Notes: generated by a model not told the origin, from the letters alone. Counted from the stretch's first letter, positions 8,648 to 15,812 are shown. The stretch: 34,628 nt of DNA from an uncultured Acholeplasmataceae bacterium (GCA_905203475.1 CAJKWD010000008.1:1-34628); one strand, 5' to 3'. Translations and numbers: made by a program.

Positions 8648-9334
8648 TTGAATTTAAAGATAAAAGAAATACCGCAAGATGAAAGGCCGAGAGAGCGTTT
8701 ACTTCGTTATGGAAGCGAGCAGTTATCGAACGAAGAGCTATTAGCTATTTTATTAAAAACAGGAACAAGAGATATGAGTGCTAAAGTATTAGCTTCTTAT
8801 CTTTTAAAAGAATTAGGAAGTATTTCAGCATTACAACATACTTCATATCAAGTTTTAGCGCATATGAAAGGAATTGGTAATGCCAAAGCTTGTACTATTT
8901 TAGCAGCCATAGAATTAGGAAAAAGAGTCTTACAAAAAAAGTCTATTTTATTTCAGAAATTTGAAGATGCCTATCAAGTTGCTTCTTATTATCAAGATAA
9001 AATTGGAACTTTAAAACAAGAATACTTTATCTGTATTTATTTAGATGTCAGTAAGAAACTCATTCATGAAAAAGTACTGTTTATTGGAACATTAAACCGT
9101 AGTTTAGTACATCCTCGTGAAGTATTTAAAGAAGCATATCAAGTGAGTGCTAGTTCGATTATATGTATTCATAATCATCCAAGCGGAGAAGTGTTACCAA
9201 GTAAAGAAGATATGGTATTTACATCACAACTTGTCAAAGTAGGAAAAATGCTTGGAATAGAAGTGATCGATCATATTATTATTGGAGAAGATAAATACTA
9301 TAGTTTTTTTGAAAATAATCGAATAGCACTTTAA
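8648..9334 (+). CDS. radC: RadC family protein (UPF0758, JAB/MPN domain)
   Basis: 228 residues. TTG 8648 is chosen: AAGGAGG at 8634-8640 lies seven bases before it, while the in-frame GTG at 8642 abuts the site. N-terminal helix-hairpin-helix region with the family opening DERPRERLLRYG and KGIGNAKA (about residues 74-81). The C-terminal JAB/MPN domain has Glu125 and the metal motif HNHPSG...ED (His175, His177, Asp188), all intact. The family was once tied to recombination repair, but its biochemical role is unsettled. Its place upstream of mreC matches the radC-mreBCD order of B. subtilis; mreB is missing here. Confidence 0.93.
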   Translation: MNLKIKEIPQDERPRERLLRYGSEQLSNEELLAILLKTGTRDMSAKVLASYLLKELGSISALQHTSYQVLAHMKGIGNAKACTILAAIELGKRVLQKKSILFQKFEDAYQVASYYQDKIGTLKQEYFICIYLDVSKKLIHEKVLFIGTLNRSLVHPREVFKEAYQVSASSIICIHNHPSGEVLPSKEDMVFTSQLVKVGKMLGIEVIDHIIIGEDKYYSFFENNRIAL

Positions 9335-9374
9335 AAAATAATTGATTTATATTATAATGAATAAAGGTGATTTT

Positions 9375-10220
9375 ATGTACGAGAAAAAGACGATCAATAA
9401 AAAATATATAATTTTGATTGCAGTGTTCGTGGTAGCTTTAGTACTAGGAATCACAAATGCGATTATTATGAATAAAGAAAATTTAAGTCCATTTGAAAAA
9501 TCCATTAAAGATGCGACTTTAGCAGTTACTAAAATTCTTTACAAACCAGTTGAATTTGTCAAAGATAAGATGAAAGAACATAGTGAAAAACAAGATTTGT
9601 ATGAAAAATATAAAGAATTAGAAAAGAAAGTAAAAGAAACGGACTTAATTCAAAGTGAAAAAGAAGAATTAGAACGAGAAGTAGAAAATTTAAAAAAGAC
9701 ATTAGGATTGAATCAGACATTATCGGAAAGTAGTTATTTAAATGCAACAGTTGTCAATCGTAATTTAGGTTATTGGTATAATACCATTACCATTGATAAA
9801 GGAAGTTATAATGGGGTAGAAAAAGATATGCCTGTTATTGTCAGTGAAGGGTTAATTGGCAAAGTAACAAAAGTAACTAACTTTAATAGTACAGTAAAAT
9901 TAATTACAAGTGATGATGTGAATAATAAAACTTCTGTGAAAATTAAAGTTGGGGATAAGTTTGTATACGGTTTATTATCTGGTTATGATAAAAAGAAGAG
10001 AACTTTTATCGTAGAGGGAATTAGTGATAATACAGAAATACCAAAAGACTCTGTCGTTACAACAACAGGAATGGGAGATTCATTCCCAAGTGGAATTGTC
10101 GTTGGTACCGTAAAAAGAGTGACAACAGATAATTTTGATTTAGCAAAAACAGTGGAAGTTACAAGTAATGTCGATTATGACGATTTAAGTTTTGTTACAA
10201 TTTTGAAAAGGAAGGCATAA
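9375..10220 (+). CDS. mreC: rod shape-determining protein MreC
   Basis: 281 residues from ATG 9375, preceded by AAAGGTGAT; the open frame extends 11 codons upstream without a ribosome site. One membrane segment (about residues 11-30), a charged coiled coil (about 65-115), then the beta-rich MreC domain with VNRNLGYWYNTITIDKG near 125, PVIVSEGLIGKV and TTGMGDSFPSGIVVGTV near 240-255, both family hallmarks. MreC sits on the outside of the membrane and links the elongation machinery (PBP2, RodA, MreD) to MreB. A -10-like TATAAT at 9353-9358 precedes it without a clear -35. mreD follows after two bases. Confidence 0.93.
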   Translation: MYEKKTINKKYIILIAVFVVALVLGITNAIIMNKENLSPFEKSIKDATLAVTKILYKPVEFVKDKMKEHSEKQDLYEKYKELEKKVKETDLIQSEKEELEREVENLKKTLGLNQTLSESSYLNATVVNRNLGYWYNTITIDKGSYNGVEKDMPVIVSEGLIGKVTKVTNFNSTVKLITSDDVNNKTSVKIKVGDKFVYGLLSGYDKKKRTFIVEGISDNTEIPKDSVVTTTGMGDSFPSGIVVGTVKRVTTDNFDLAKTVEVTSNVDYDDLSFVTILKRKA

Positions 10221-10222
10221 CG

Positions 10223-10723
10223 ATGCAGTTAGCAATTATTGTGACAATTCTTTCTTTCTTCTTAGAAAGTTTAGTTAGTAATTTTGTTTCTATTAATAGT
10301 AATTTGTTTCTTCCACTTTTTACAATTGTTGCTCTTGTGATTATTTACCCTTACTTTAAAAAAGATCGTTCTAATTACTATAAAGTAGCGGCAATACTAG
10401 GGTTATTTTACGATATTGTTTTTACAGATACATTGATTTTAAATTTATTTCTCTTTTTAATGACAGCATATTTTATTACGAAGATGAATTATATGCTTTC
10501 TAATAATTATTTCAATGTAGCCCTTATGACTGTTTTAGCAATTGCTTTTTATCGTTCTATTTCCTTTTTTGTATTAGTAATTATCGGTTATTTACCTTTC
10601 TCTTGGTTTGCGCTAGGAAGAGGAATTACGACAAGTTTGTTATTAAATGTTGTATATGCAGTTATTTTATATGGAATTACAGATTATGTTTCACAGAAAT
10701 ATCACATTACAAAAATCGATTAG
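10223..10723 (+). CDS. mreD: rod shape-determining protein MreD
   Basis: 166 residues, almost entirely hydrophobic with about five membrane segments, starting two bases after mreC behind GGAAGG. Length, hydrophobicity and position match MreD, the integral membrane partner of MreC in side-wall synthesis. Sequence conservation in this family is low, so the call rests mostly on context. minC and minD, which follow mreD in B. subtilis, are absent; a terminator closes the unit here. Confidence 0.85.
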   Translation: MQLAIIVTILSFFLESLVSNFVSINSNLFLPLFTIVALVIIYPYFKKDRSNYYKVAAILGLFYDIVFTDTLILNLFLFLMTAYFITKMNYMLSNNYFNVALMTVLAIAFYRSISFFVLVIIGYLPFSWFALGRGITTSLLLNVVYAVILYGITDYVSQKYHITKID

Positions 10724-10746
10724 ATGGAATGTTTCCATCTTTTTTT
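10722..10746 (+). terminator. intrinsic terminator after mreD
   Basis: AGATGGAA (10722-10729) and TTCCATCT (10733-10740) around a short loop, followed by T6. It overlaps the mreD stop codon. Confidence 0.85.
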
Positions 10747-10769
10747 CATATATCTAATTAGGTGATAGG

Positions 10770-11417
10770 ATGGATATTGAACGTGTCAAAAAAGAGATGA
10801 AAAAGAAACATCAATATAGTGAGGATAGAAAAAGACAACATAAAACGACTATTATTAAAAAGGGACATCAAAAAAAGATTACATCATTTATCATACGTTT
10901 TTCTTTATGTGTGATTATTACATTATTATGTTTCATTTTATTAAAGAAAAATCCTCGTTGGAAGAGTCAGTTTTACGAATATGTTTTTGAAAAGAATTTT
11001 AGCTTTGCTACTGTGAATCAAACATATCAAAAATATTTTGGTAGTCCCATTCCTTTTTTTGATCAATTAGTAGAGGAACCAACAAAAGCAGTCTTTCAAG
11101 AAAAATTGACCTATAAAGGGGAGAAAAAGTATCAGGATGGGGTGAAATTAACGGTCGACAATGATTTACTCATTCCTTCCTTAGAAAGCGGTATTGTGGT
11201 GTTTATTGGTAAAAAGGAAGGGTATGGAAATACCTTAATTGTCCAACAGGCCAATGGTATTGATTGTTGGTATGGAAATGTAAAAAACTTAAGTGTTAAA
11301 TTATACGATTATGTTGAAAAGGGTAGTGCTTTAGGAGAAGCTGATGGAAAGAAATTATTTCTAGTATTTAAAAAAGATGGATCTGTACTAGATTATAAAC
11401 AATATATTAATGGTTAA
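10770..11417 (+). CDS. spoIVFA: SpoIVFA-like membrane protein with inactive LytM (M23) domain
   Basis: 215 residues. A basic N-terminal region (about 1-38), one membrane segment (about 39-61), and a C-terminal LytM/M23-type domain (about 135-215) readable from ESGIVVFIGKKEGYGNTLIV and YVEKGSALGEADG. The HxxxD and HxH zinc ligands of active M23 peptidases are absent (QQANG and LFLVFKKDG occupy those places), so it should bind rather than cut. SpoIVFA of B. subtilis has the same design: it tethers and inhibits the SpoIVFB protease in the outer forespore membrane. The next gene is SpoIVFB-like and overlaps by eight bases. Whether the organism sporulates cannot be told from this window. Confidence 0.75.
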   Translation: MDIERVKKEMKKKHQYSEDRKRQHKTTIIKKGHQKKITSFIIRFSLCVIITLLCFILLKKNPRWKSQFYEYVFEKNFSFATVNQTYQKYFGSPIPFFDQLVEEPTKAVFQEKLTYKGEKKYQDGVKLTVDNDLLIPSLESGIVVFIGKKEGYGNTLIVQQANGIDCWYGNVKNLSVKLYDYVEKGSALGEADGKKLFLVFKKDGSVLDYKQYING

Positions 11418-12141
11418 AAAGATATACATTCATCCTCTTTTTTTTCTCTGTACTGGGATTGCCCTTATGACTGGTTTTATCAAACCATATCTTTTATTAT
11501 TTTATCTTTTCTTTATTCACGAATTAGGACATATTTTAGCAGCCCTATACTATCATTGGAATATAAAAAAAATAATGCTTTTACCTTTTGGAGGATTAAC
11601 AATTTTCGAAGAAACATTAAATAGGCCCATGAAAGAAGAATTAGTAATTACAATCATGGGTCCAATTTTTCAAACATTAGCTTATTTACTCCTGGCTCCT
11701 GTTATAGATAAATCATATTTTTTAACACTTCATCTATCGTTTCTCTTATTTAATTTACTTCCTATTTATCCTTTAGATGGTTCAAAGTTAGTATTATTGT
11801 TTCTCGAACGATATATCTCTTTTTATCACAGCTATCAAACAATATTATGGATATCTTGCTTTCTTTCTATATTCTTGTTTTGTATGCTACCGCAAAACTT
11901 TGTCTTTTATTGTATGTTATTCTTTTTATTAAAAAAAATATGGGATGAATATCACAAGTTACCATTTACTTTTTATAAATTTTTATTAGAACGTTATTTA
12001 GAACATATACATTTCTCTAAATACTTAAAAGTAAAGAAATTAAATTTAAAGAAAATGAGGCGAGAGAGAAGTCATGTATTTTTATTTCAAAATAATTGGA
12101 TCAGCGAAGGGACAATTTTGAAAAAATGGTTTGACAAATAA
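11410..12141 (+). CDS. spoIVFB: SpoIVFB-like site-2 metalloprotease (M50)
   Basis: 243 residues, polytopic. HELGH gives His37, Glu38 and His41 inside a membrane helix, and YPLDGSK supplies the third ligand Asp123, the standard M50 active site. The rest is hydrophobic with a basic cytoplasmic tail that resembles the C-terminal extension of the SpoIVFB group. In B. subtilis SpoIVFB cleaves pro-sigma-K within the membrane; here the substrate is unknown. It overlaps the SpoIVFA-like gene and directly precedes rplU, exactly as in Bacillus. The -35 box of the rplU promoter lies in its last codons. Confidence 0.85.
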   Translation: MVKKIYIHPLFFLCTGIALMTGFIKPYLLLFYLFFIHELGHILAALYYHWNIKKIMLLPFGGLTIFEETLNRPMKEELVITIMGPIFQTLAYLLLAPVIDKSYFLTLHLSFLLFNLLPIYPLDGSKLVLLFLERYISFYHSYQTILWISCFLSIFLFCMLPQNFVFYCMLFFLLKKIWDEYHKLPFTFYKFLLERYLEHIHFSKYLKVKKLNLKKMRRERSHVFLFQNNWISEGTILKKWFDK

Positions 12142-12159
12142 GGATTTATCTGTTAAAAT
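12131..12159 (+). promoter_or_regulatory. promoter for the rplU-prp-rpmA operon
   Basis: Consensus TTGACA (12131-12136), 17-base spacer, TAAAAT (12154-12159). It starts inside the end of spoIVFB and gives a transcript with a leader of roughly 100 bases. Confidence 0.75.
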
Positions 12160-12165
12160 TTTATA

Positions 12166-12262
12166 TTGTGTAGTACCCCTTTGGTTGCTACAACCGCACG
12201 AACAAGGTTTTAAAACATTTGTTACCTTTTAGGCGAGTCTTAGAATTGTAAGGAGGGAAATT
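12166..12262 (+). ncRNA. L21-type ribosomal protein leader (cis-regulatory RNA)
   Basis: About 97 bases lie between the promoter and rplU. A hairpin GGTTG-CTA-CAACC (12183-12195) is followed by a second stem AAGGT (12204-12208) / ACCTT (12224-12228) and the segment AGGCGAGTCTTAGAA before the ribosome binding site. Position and organisation match the L21 leader of Firmicutes, thought to bind L21 and repress the operon. I matched it by context and helix layout, not by a covariance model. Confidence 0.7.
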
Positions 12263-12565
12263 ATGAAAGCTGTTATCGAAACTGGTGGAAAGCAATACTA
12301 TGTAGAAGAAGGTACAGAACTTTACGTTGAAAAATTAGATGCAGAAGTTGGCAGTAAAGTTGATTTCGACAAAGTATTGATGGTAGATGGAGCATTTGGA
12401 AATCCATATCTATCAAACGCAAAAGTAACAGGTGAAGTTGTAAAACACGGTAAAGATAAGAAAATTGTAGTATTTAAATATGTTCCAAAGAATAAATACC
12501 GTAAGAAACAAGGACACCGTCAACCATATACAAAGGTTGTTATTAAGTCTATTAAAGTAAAGTAA
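12263..12565 (+). CDS. rplU: 50S ribosomal protein L21
   Basis: 100 residues, start preceded by AAGGAGGG. It opens with KAVIETGGKQY and carries the VVFKYVPKNKYRKKQGHRQ motif followed by PYT, the L21 signature, near its C terminus. Length is normal. First gene of the L21-Prp-L27 operon; prp starts one base after the stop. Confidence 0.98.
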   Translation: MKAVIETGGKQYYVEEGTELYVEKLDAEVGSKVDFDKVLMVDGAFGNPYLSNAKVTGEVVKHGKDKKIVVFKYVPKNKYRKKQGHRQPYTKVVIKSIKVK

Positions 12566-12566
12566 T

Positions 12567-12884
12567 ATGATTCAAGTAATCATTAAACAAAAGAAGAATG
12601 ACATTCAACAAATCTCACTAAATGGTCATTCAGAATATGAAGTAAGTGGCAAAGATATTGTTTGTGCAAGTGCTAGTAGTATTTTAATTACGAGTGTGAA
12701 TGCCATATTAAGATATCAGAAAGATGCGATAATAGTAGAGCAAGAAGATACGGATACGATTCATGTGACAGTAACGGTATTAAAACATGATTCTATAATT
12801 GATTTATTATTAGATAATTTAATTGCACTACTAACAGAACTTGCTTCAGATTATCCAAAAAATATAAGAATAAATAGAAAATAG
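12567..12884 (+). CDS. prp: ribosomal-processing cysteine protease Prp
   Basis: 105 residues, YsxB family. The catalytic pair is visible as His21 in NGHSEY and Cys33 in DIVCASAS. Prp removes the N-terminal extension of L27 in Firmicutes and related bacteria, which is needed for L27 to enter the peptidyl transferase centre. The substrate, with an intact cleavage site, is encoded by the next gene. It starts one base after the rplU stop, without a strong ribosome binding site of its own, so translation is probably coupled to rplU. Confidence 0.93.
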   Translation: MIQVIIKQKKNDIQQISLNGHSEYEVSGKDIVCASASSILITSVNAILRYQKDAIIVEQEDTDTIHVTVTVLKHDSIIDLLLDNLIALLTELASDYPKNIRINRK

Positions 12885-12895
12885 GAGGTGTCCTC

Positions 12896-13186
12896 ATGCT
12901 AGAATTATTAAAATTAAATATTCAATTATTCGCCCATAAAAAAGGTCAAAGTTCTACAAAGAACGGACGTGATTCTGCAGGTAGAAGACTTGGTGCCAAG
13001 GCGAGTGATGGAGAATTCGTAACATCTGGTTCTATTTTATACCGTCAACGTGGTACAAAAGTATATCCAGGTAACAATGTTAAGATTGGAAAAGATGATA
13101 CTTTATATACTACAATTGATGGATATGTAAAATTTGAACGTCGTGGTAGAGATAAAAAACAAGCAAGTGTTTATCCTACAAGATAA
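12896..13186 (+). CDS. rpmA: 50S ribosomal protein L27 (with Prp-cleaved leader)
   Basis: 96 residues, start behind AGGAGGTG. The first twelve residues, ending NIQLF, form the Firmicutes extension; cleavage between Phe12 and Ala13 would expose AHKKGQ, the mature N terminus that reaches the peptidyl transferase centre. The body has the usual GRDSAGRRLGAKASDGEFV and QRGTKVYPGNNV segments. Last gene of the L21 operon. Confidence 0.98.
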   Translation: MLELLKLNIQLFAHKKGQSSTKNGRDSAGRRLGAKASDGEFVTSGSILYRQRGTKVYPGNNVKIGKDDTLYTTIDGYVKFERRGRDKKQASVYPTR

Positions 13187-13208
13187 AAAGCATTGAGAAA
13201 TAAGAGAA

Positions 13209-13238
13209 AAAAAGAAGTATGTTGTAATACTTCTTTTT
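13209..13238 (+). terminator. intrinsic terminator of the L21 operon
   Basis: AAAAAGAAGTAT (13209-13220) pairs with ATACTTCTTTTT (13227-13238), 12 bp with a 6-base loop. Confidence 0.85.
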
Positions 13239-13263
13239 GCGCATCAAAAAAATCAGAAAATGA

Positions 13264-13292
13264 TTGATATTTTCTAAAAAAAGTGCTATACT
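13264..13292 (+). promoter_or_regulatory. promoter of the minigene transcript
   Basis: TTGATA (13264-13269), 17-base spacer, TATACT (13287-13292). Predicted start of transcription near 13299. Confidence 0.7.
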
Positions 13293-13336
13293 TTAGGTGT
13301 GAAGAGAGAATAAAAAAGGGTAGGAGGTGAAAGTCT

Positions 13337-13366
13337 ATGTGGAGATGGCTAACTAGATTTTTCTAA
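13337..13366 (+). CDS. minigene encoding the peptide MWRWLTRFF
   Basis: Nine codons, then TAA and an in-frame TAG directly after. GGAGG lies nine bases before the ATG, ideal spacing, and the surrounding site matches nine bases of the 16S 3' end. The peptide has two Trp in its first four residues, two Arg and two terminal Phe: short, cationic and aromatic. It could be a regulatory leader peptide sensing Trp or Arg supply or an antibiotic-stalled ribosome, or a bioactive peptide. No signal sequence is possible at this length. It is too short for homology to help, so coding is inferred from the site and promoter only. Confidence 0.5.
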   Translation: MWRWLTRFF

Positions 13367-13426
13367 TAGGGACATTAACCAAACGTATATACACTGGAAT
13401 GATATAGAATAGTTAATGTTGACTAG

Positions 13427-13460
13427 TTCCCGGTACTTTTAGTGCCGGGAATTTTATTTT
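13427..13460 (+). terminator. strong GC-rich terminator of the minigene transcript
   Basis: TTCCCGGTACT (13427-13437) pairs with AGTGCCGGGAA (13441-13451) with one G-T pair and a TTT loop, followed by TTTTATTTT. It is the most GC-rich hairpin in the window. Confidence 0.9.
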
Positions 13461-13533
13461 ATAACAAAAACTAGTAATCTGGCAATACTTTTTAAATAAT
13501 TTTTTGAACTTTACACTTCGTTTTCATTTGTCA

Positions 13534-13562
13534 TTGAAAAAAGAACATCTTTTTGCTACAAT
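13534..13562 (+). promoter_or_regulatory. promoter for the CPBP-like gene
   Basis: TTGAAA (13534-13539), 17-base spacer, TACAAT (13557-13562). It lies 24 bases before the start codon and is separate from the minigene unit. Bases 13461-13533 between the units hold nothing I can identify. Confidence 0.7.
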
Positions 13563-13586
13563 GAATTTAAGATAGGAGTGATAAGA

Positions 13587-14267
13587 TTGAAAAATGGGAA
13601 AATGACAGAACTATTAAAAGTATTTATAGTTTTTATTATTTACTTAATATACAATAGTGTCTTTCAAGCAATATTTGCAGCCTTAAATATTCATAATGGA
13701 ATTATTACTATGTTTACTGGAGATATTCTATTCTTAATAGGAATGATGGTTTTATATTATAAAGATTTAAAAGATAGTTTAGAAAATCTTGATCAAAGTA
13801 AACGTAAATTTATTGGTAAAGTAGTGATAGGTGTTATTTTACTATTTGCAGTTAATATGATCGTAGGAATGATTGGTGAAGCCTTAGTGCCATCTAATAC
13901 AATTAGTGACGATAATACAACATCTATTTATAATTTGTCACAGATTTCATTTGCTTATACATTATTTAAAGCAATGGTGTTTGGTGTAATTGCCGAGGAG
14001 TTATTATTCAAGCAATCATTACGTAAAGTAATTCCAAATGATGTATTATTTGTTATATCTAGTAGTTTAATATATGCTGTTATGAATGTTATTTATGGAG
14101 ATTTGAACAGCCCATATTTACTTACTGATGCATTATCATATTTTGCAGTATCTGCTGCACTTGCGACAATGTATATTAAGAATCACGATAATATTGTACT
14201 GATTATGTTCATTAAATTCTTCTACAATTTAATTCCGATGTGTATTATGATCGCGGGGATGTTTTAA
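13587..14267 (+). CDS. CPBP-family membrane protein with degenerate active site
   Basis: 226 residues from TTG 13587, chosen because GGAG ends eight to ten bases before it; the in-frame GTG at 13578 lies inside that site. About six membrane segments. It resembles the CPBP (Abi/CaaX-like) intramembrane proteases through AEELLFKQSLRK, but each catalytic motif is altered: EExxxR reads EELLFK (Glu137, Glu138, Lys142), FxxxH reads YAVMN (Asn167), and HxxxN reads KFFYN (Lys210). Proteolysis is therefore doubtful. It occupies the place of spo0B in B. subtilis, between rpmA and obg. A 47-codon gene begins directly at its stop codon. Confidence 0.7.
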   Translation: MKNGKMTELLKVFIVFIIYLIYNSVFQAIFAALNIHNGIITMFTGDILFLIGMMVLYYKDLKDSLENLDQSKRKFIGKVVIGVILLFAVNMIVGMIGEALVPSNTISDDNTTSIYNLSQISFAYTLFKAMVFGVIAEELLFKQSLRKVIPNDVLFVISSSLIYAVMNVIYGDLNSPYLLTDALSYFAVSAALATMYIKNHDNIVLIMFIKFFYNLIPMCIMIAGMF

Positions 14268-14411
14268 ATGAAAACATTGAATTTGATAAATACATTAGCC
14301 GTCGTACAAAAAACTACTTCTGGTCAGAAGAACATGAACATTATTATCATCGTTGCAGTGATAGTTATTGTAGTTTTGGTAGCTAGTACTGTATTTTCAA
14401 ACAGAAAATAG
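14268..14411 (+). CDS. 47-residue single-pass membrane peptide
   Basis: The ATG follows the CPBP stop codon with no gap. The peptide has a polar N terminus of about 23 residues, a strongly hydrophobic stretch of Ile and Val (about residues 24-42), and a short basic tail SNRK. Reinitiation after the CPBP gene is the likely mode of translation; I see no independent ribosome site. No family recognised. A partner subunit of the membrane protein above is the simplest guess. The terminator right after its stop supports a real gene end. Confidence 0.55.
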   Translation: MKTLNLINTLAVVQKTTSGQKNMNIIIIVAVIVIVVLVASTVFSNRK

Positions 14412-14429
14412 TAGCAATACTATTTTTTT
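14405..14429 (+). terminator. intrinsic terminator of the CPBP unit
   Basis: AAAATAGTA (14405-14413) and TACTATTTT (14418-14426) with a GCAA loop, then T3. It overlaps the stop codon of the 47-residue gene. Confidence 0.8.
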
Positions 14430-14463
14430 GTCATTAAAAATAGTATTTTTAAATACTTTCGTG

Positions 14464-14469
14464 TATAAT
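14464..14469 (+). promoter_or_regulatory. -10 box for obg
   Basis: TATAAT 24 bases before the obg start, preceded by TG. No convincing -35. A small palindrome GTATTTTTAAATAC (14443-14456) occupies the -35 region and could be an operator. Confidence 0.4.
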
Positions 14470-14493
14470 AAAAACTAGAAAAGGAGGGTTTTT

Positions 14494-15765
14494 ATGTTTG
14501 TAGATGAAGCCATTGTCGATGTATTAGCTGGAGCCGGGGGAAACGGATGCATGGCTATGCGTCGTGAAAAATATGTAGAGATGGGTGGTCCATTTGGAGG
14601 AAATGGAGGCCATGGAGCAGATATTATATTTGAAGCAGATGAAGGATTAAATACCTTATTAGACTTAAGATATCAAAAACAAATTAAAGGCCCTCGTGGA
14701 GAAAACGGTATGGGCAAGGGGATGCATGGTAAAAGTCGGGATGCAGTGATTGTCAGAGTACCTGTTGGAACAGTTGTAACAGATCTTGAAACAGGAGAAG
14801 TAATAGCTGATTTAACACAAAATAAGGAACAGGCTATTATTGCTCGTGGAGGCCGTGGTGGTCGTGGTAATATGGCTTTGGCAACTCATTCTAATCCCGC
14901 TCCTAGTATTTGTGAAAATGGAGAGCCAGGAGAAGAAAAAAGAGTGAAAGTAGAATTAAAATTACTAGCGGATGTTGGTTTAGTTGGACTTCCTAGTGTT
15001 GGAAAATCAACTATTATATCTATGATTAGTGCTGCTAAACCAAAGATTGCCGAGTATCACTTTACAACCTTAAAACCAAACTTAGGGGTTGTTCGTGCTT
15101 CTCGTCATCGTTCTTTTGTCGTTGCCGACTTGCCAGGATTAATTAAAGGTGCTTCTCTCGGAGAAGGATTGGGTGATCGTTTCTTAAAACATATTGAGAG
15201 AACAAGAGTCATTGCTCATGTAATTGATATGGGTGGTTATGAAATGCGTGATCCATATGAAGATTACATCACGATTCAAGAAGAATTAAAGAACTTTAAA
15301 GAAAATTTATTGAAAAAGCCACAGATTATTATTGCTAATAAAATGGATATTGAAGGTGCGAAAGAACGATTAGAACAGTTTAAACAGAAAGTAGATTTAC
15401 CAATTTATGAAGTCAGTGCTGCTATGAACCAAGGATTAGATCAAGTAATAGAAGTATTAGCTGATATGTTAGATCACATCCAAAAGCAACCATTAGAAGA
15501 TAGTGTAAAGGCCAAAAAACATGTTGTTTATAAATATGAAAAAGAAGAACCATTTACGATTATGAAAGACAATGATACATGGGTTATTCGTGGTAAAGAA
15601 ATTGAACGATATGTGAGAATGATGAATTTCTCATCAGAAGAAGCTTATATCCGTTTATCTCGTAAACTTAGATTACTTGGGATTGAAGATGAATTAAGAA
15701 ACCGCGGAGCAAAAGATGGTGATTATGTTAGAATCTTAGATTTTGAATTTGAATATGAAGAATAG
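14494..15765 (+). CDS. obg: GTPase Obg (CgtA)
   Basis: 423 residues, start behind AAGGAGGG. The N-terminal glycine-rich Obg fold (1-158) contains GGNGG and GGRGGRGN repeats. The G domain has G1 GLPSVGKST (165-173), G3 DLPGLIKG (212-219) and G4 NKMD (282-285). A C-terminal OCT domain (about 345-423) is present, as in the Bacillus form. Obg binds the 50S subunit and acts in late ribosome assembly and stress signalling. It ends the Bacillus-like block that starts at radC. The stop codon lies in the terminator stem. Confidence 0.97.
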   Translation: MFVDEAIVDVLAGAGGNGCMAMRREKYVEMGGPFGGNGGHGADIIFEADEGLNTLLDLRYQKQIKGPRGENGMGKGMHGKSRDAVIVRVPVGTVVTDLETGEVIADLTQNKEQAIIARGGRGGRGNMALATHSNPAPSICENGEPGEEKRVKVELKLLADVGLVGLPSVGKSTIISMISAAKPKIAEYHFTTLKPNLGVVRASRHRSFVVADLPGLIKGASLGEGLGDRFLKHIERTRVIAHVIDMGGYEMRDPYEDYITIQEELKNFKENLLKKPQIIIANKMDIEGAKERLEQFKQKVDLPIYEVSAAMNQGLDQVIEVLADMLDHIQKQPLEDSVKAKKHVVYKYEKEEPFTIMKDNDTWVIRGKEIERYVRMMNFSSEEAYIRLSRKLRLLGIEDELRNRGAKDGDYVRILDFEFEYEE

Positions 15766-15785
15766 AACTTACTATTCTTTTTTTG
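15758..15785 (+). terminator. intrinsic terminator after obg
   Basis: AAGAATAG (15758-15765) pairs with CTATTCTT (15772-15779), 6-base loop, T run. Confidence 0.8.
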
Positions 15786-15794
15786 TGTTACAAT
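15786..15794 (+). promoter_or_regulatory. extended -10 promoter for the sirtuin gene
   Basis: TGTTACAAT fits TGn plus TACAAT, 18 bases before the start. The -35 region lies in the obg terminator and has no consensus. Confidence 0.45.
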
Positions 15795-15812
15795 AGAAAA
15801 GAAGGTGAGAAT

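Larger units (their letters stand above)
13299..13460 (+). ncRNA. short structured transcript carrying a 9-codon open frame
   Basis: This fills most of the 400-base space between rpmA and the CPBP gene. A near-consensus promoter and a strong terminator bound about 160 bases. Inside are an extended ribosome binding site (AGGAGGTGA, 13322-13330), the minigene at 13337, a long-loop hairpin (GACATTAAC 13371-13379 with GTTAATGTT 13412-13420) and the terminator stem at 13427. AACTAG in the minigene (13351-13356) could alternatively pair with CTAGTT at 13423-13428, which overlaps the foot of the terminator stem. This is an attenuator-like layout, but the next gene has its own promoter. No known RNA family recognised. 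Confidence 0.6.
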
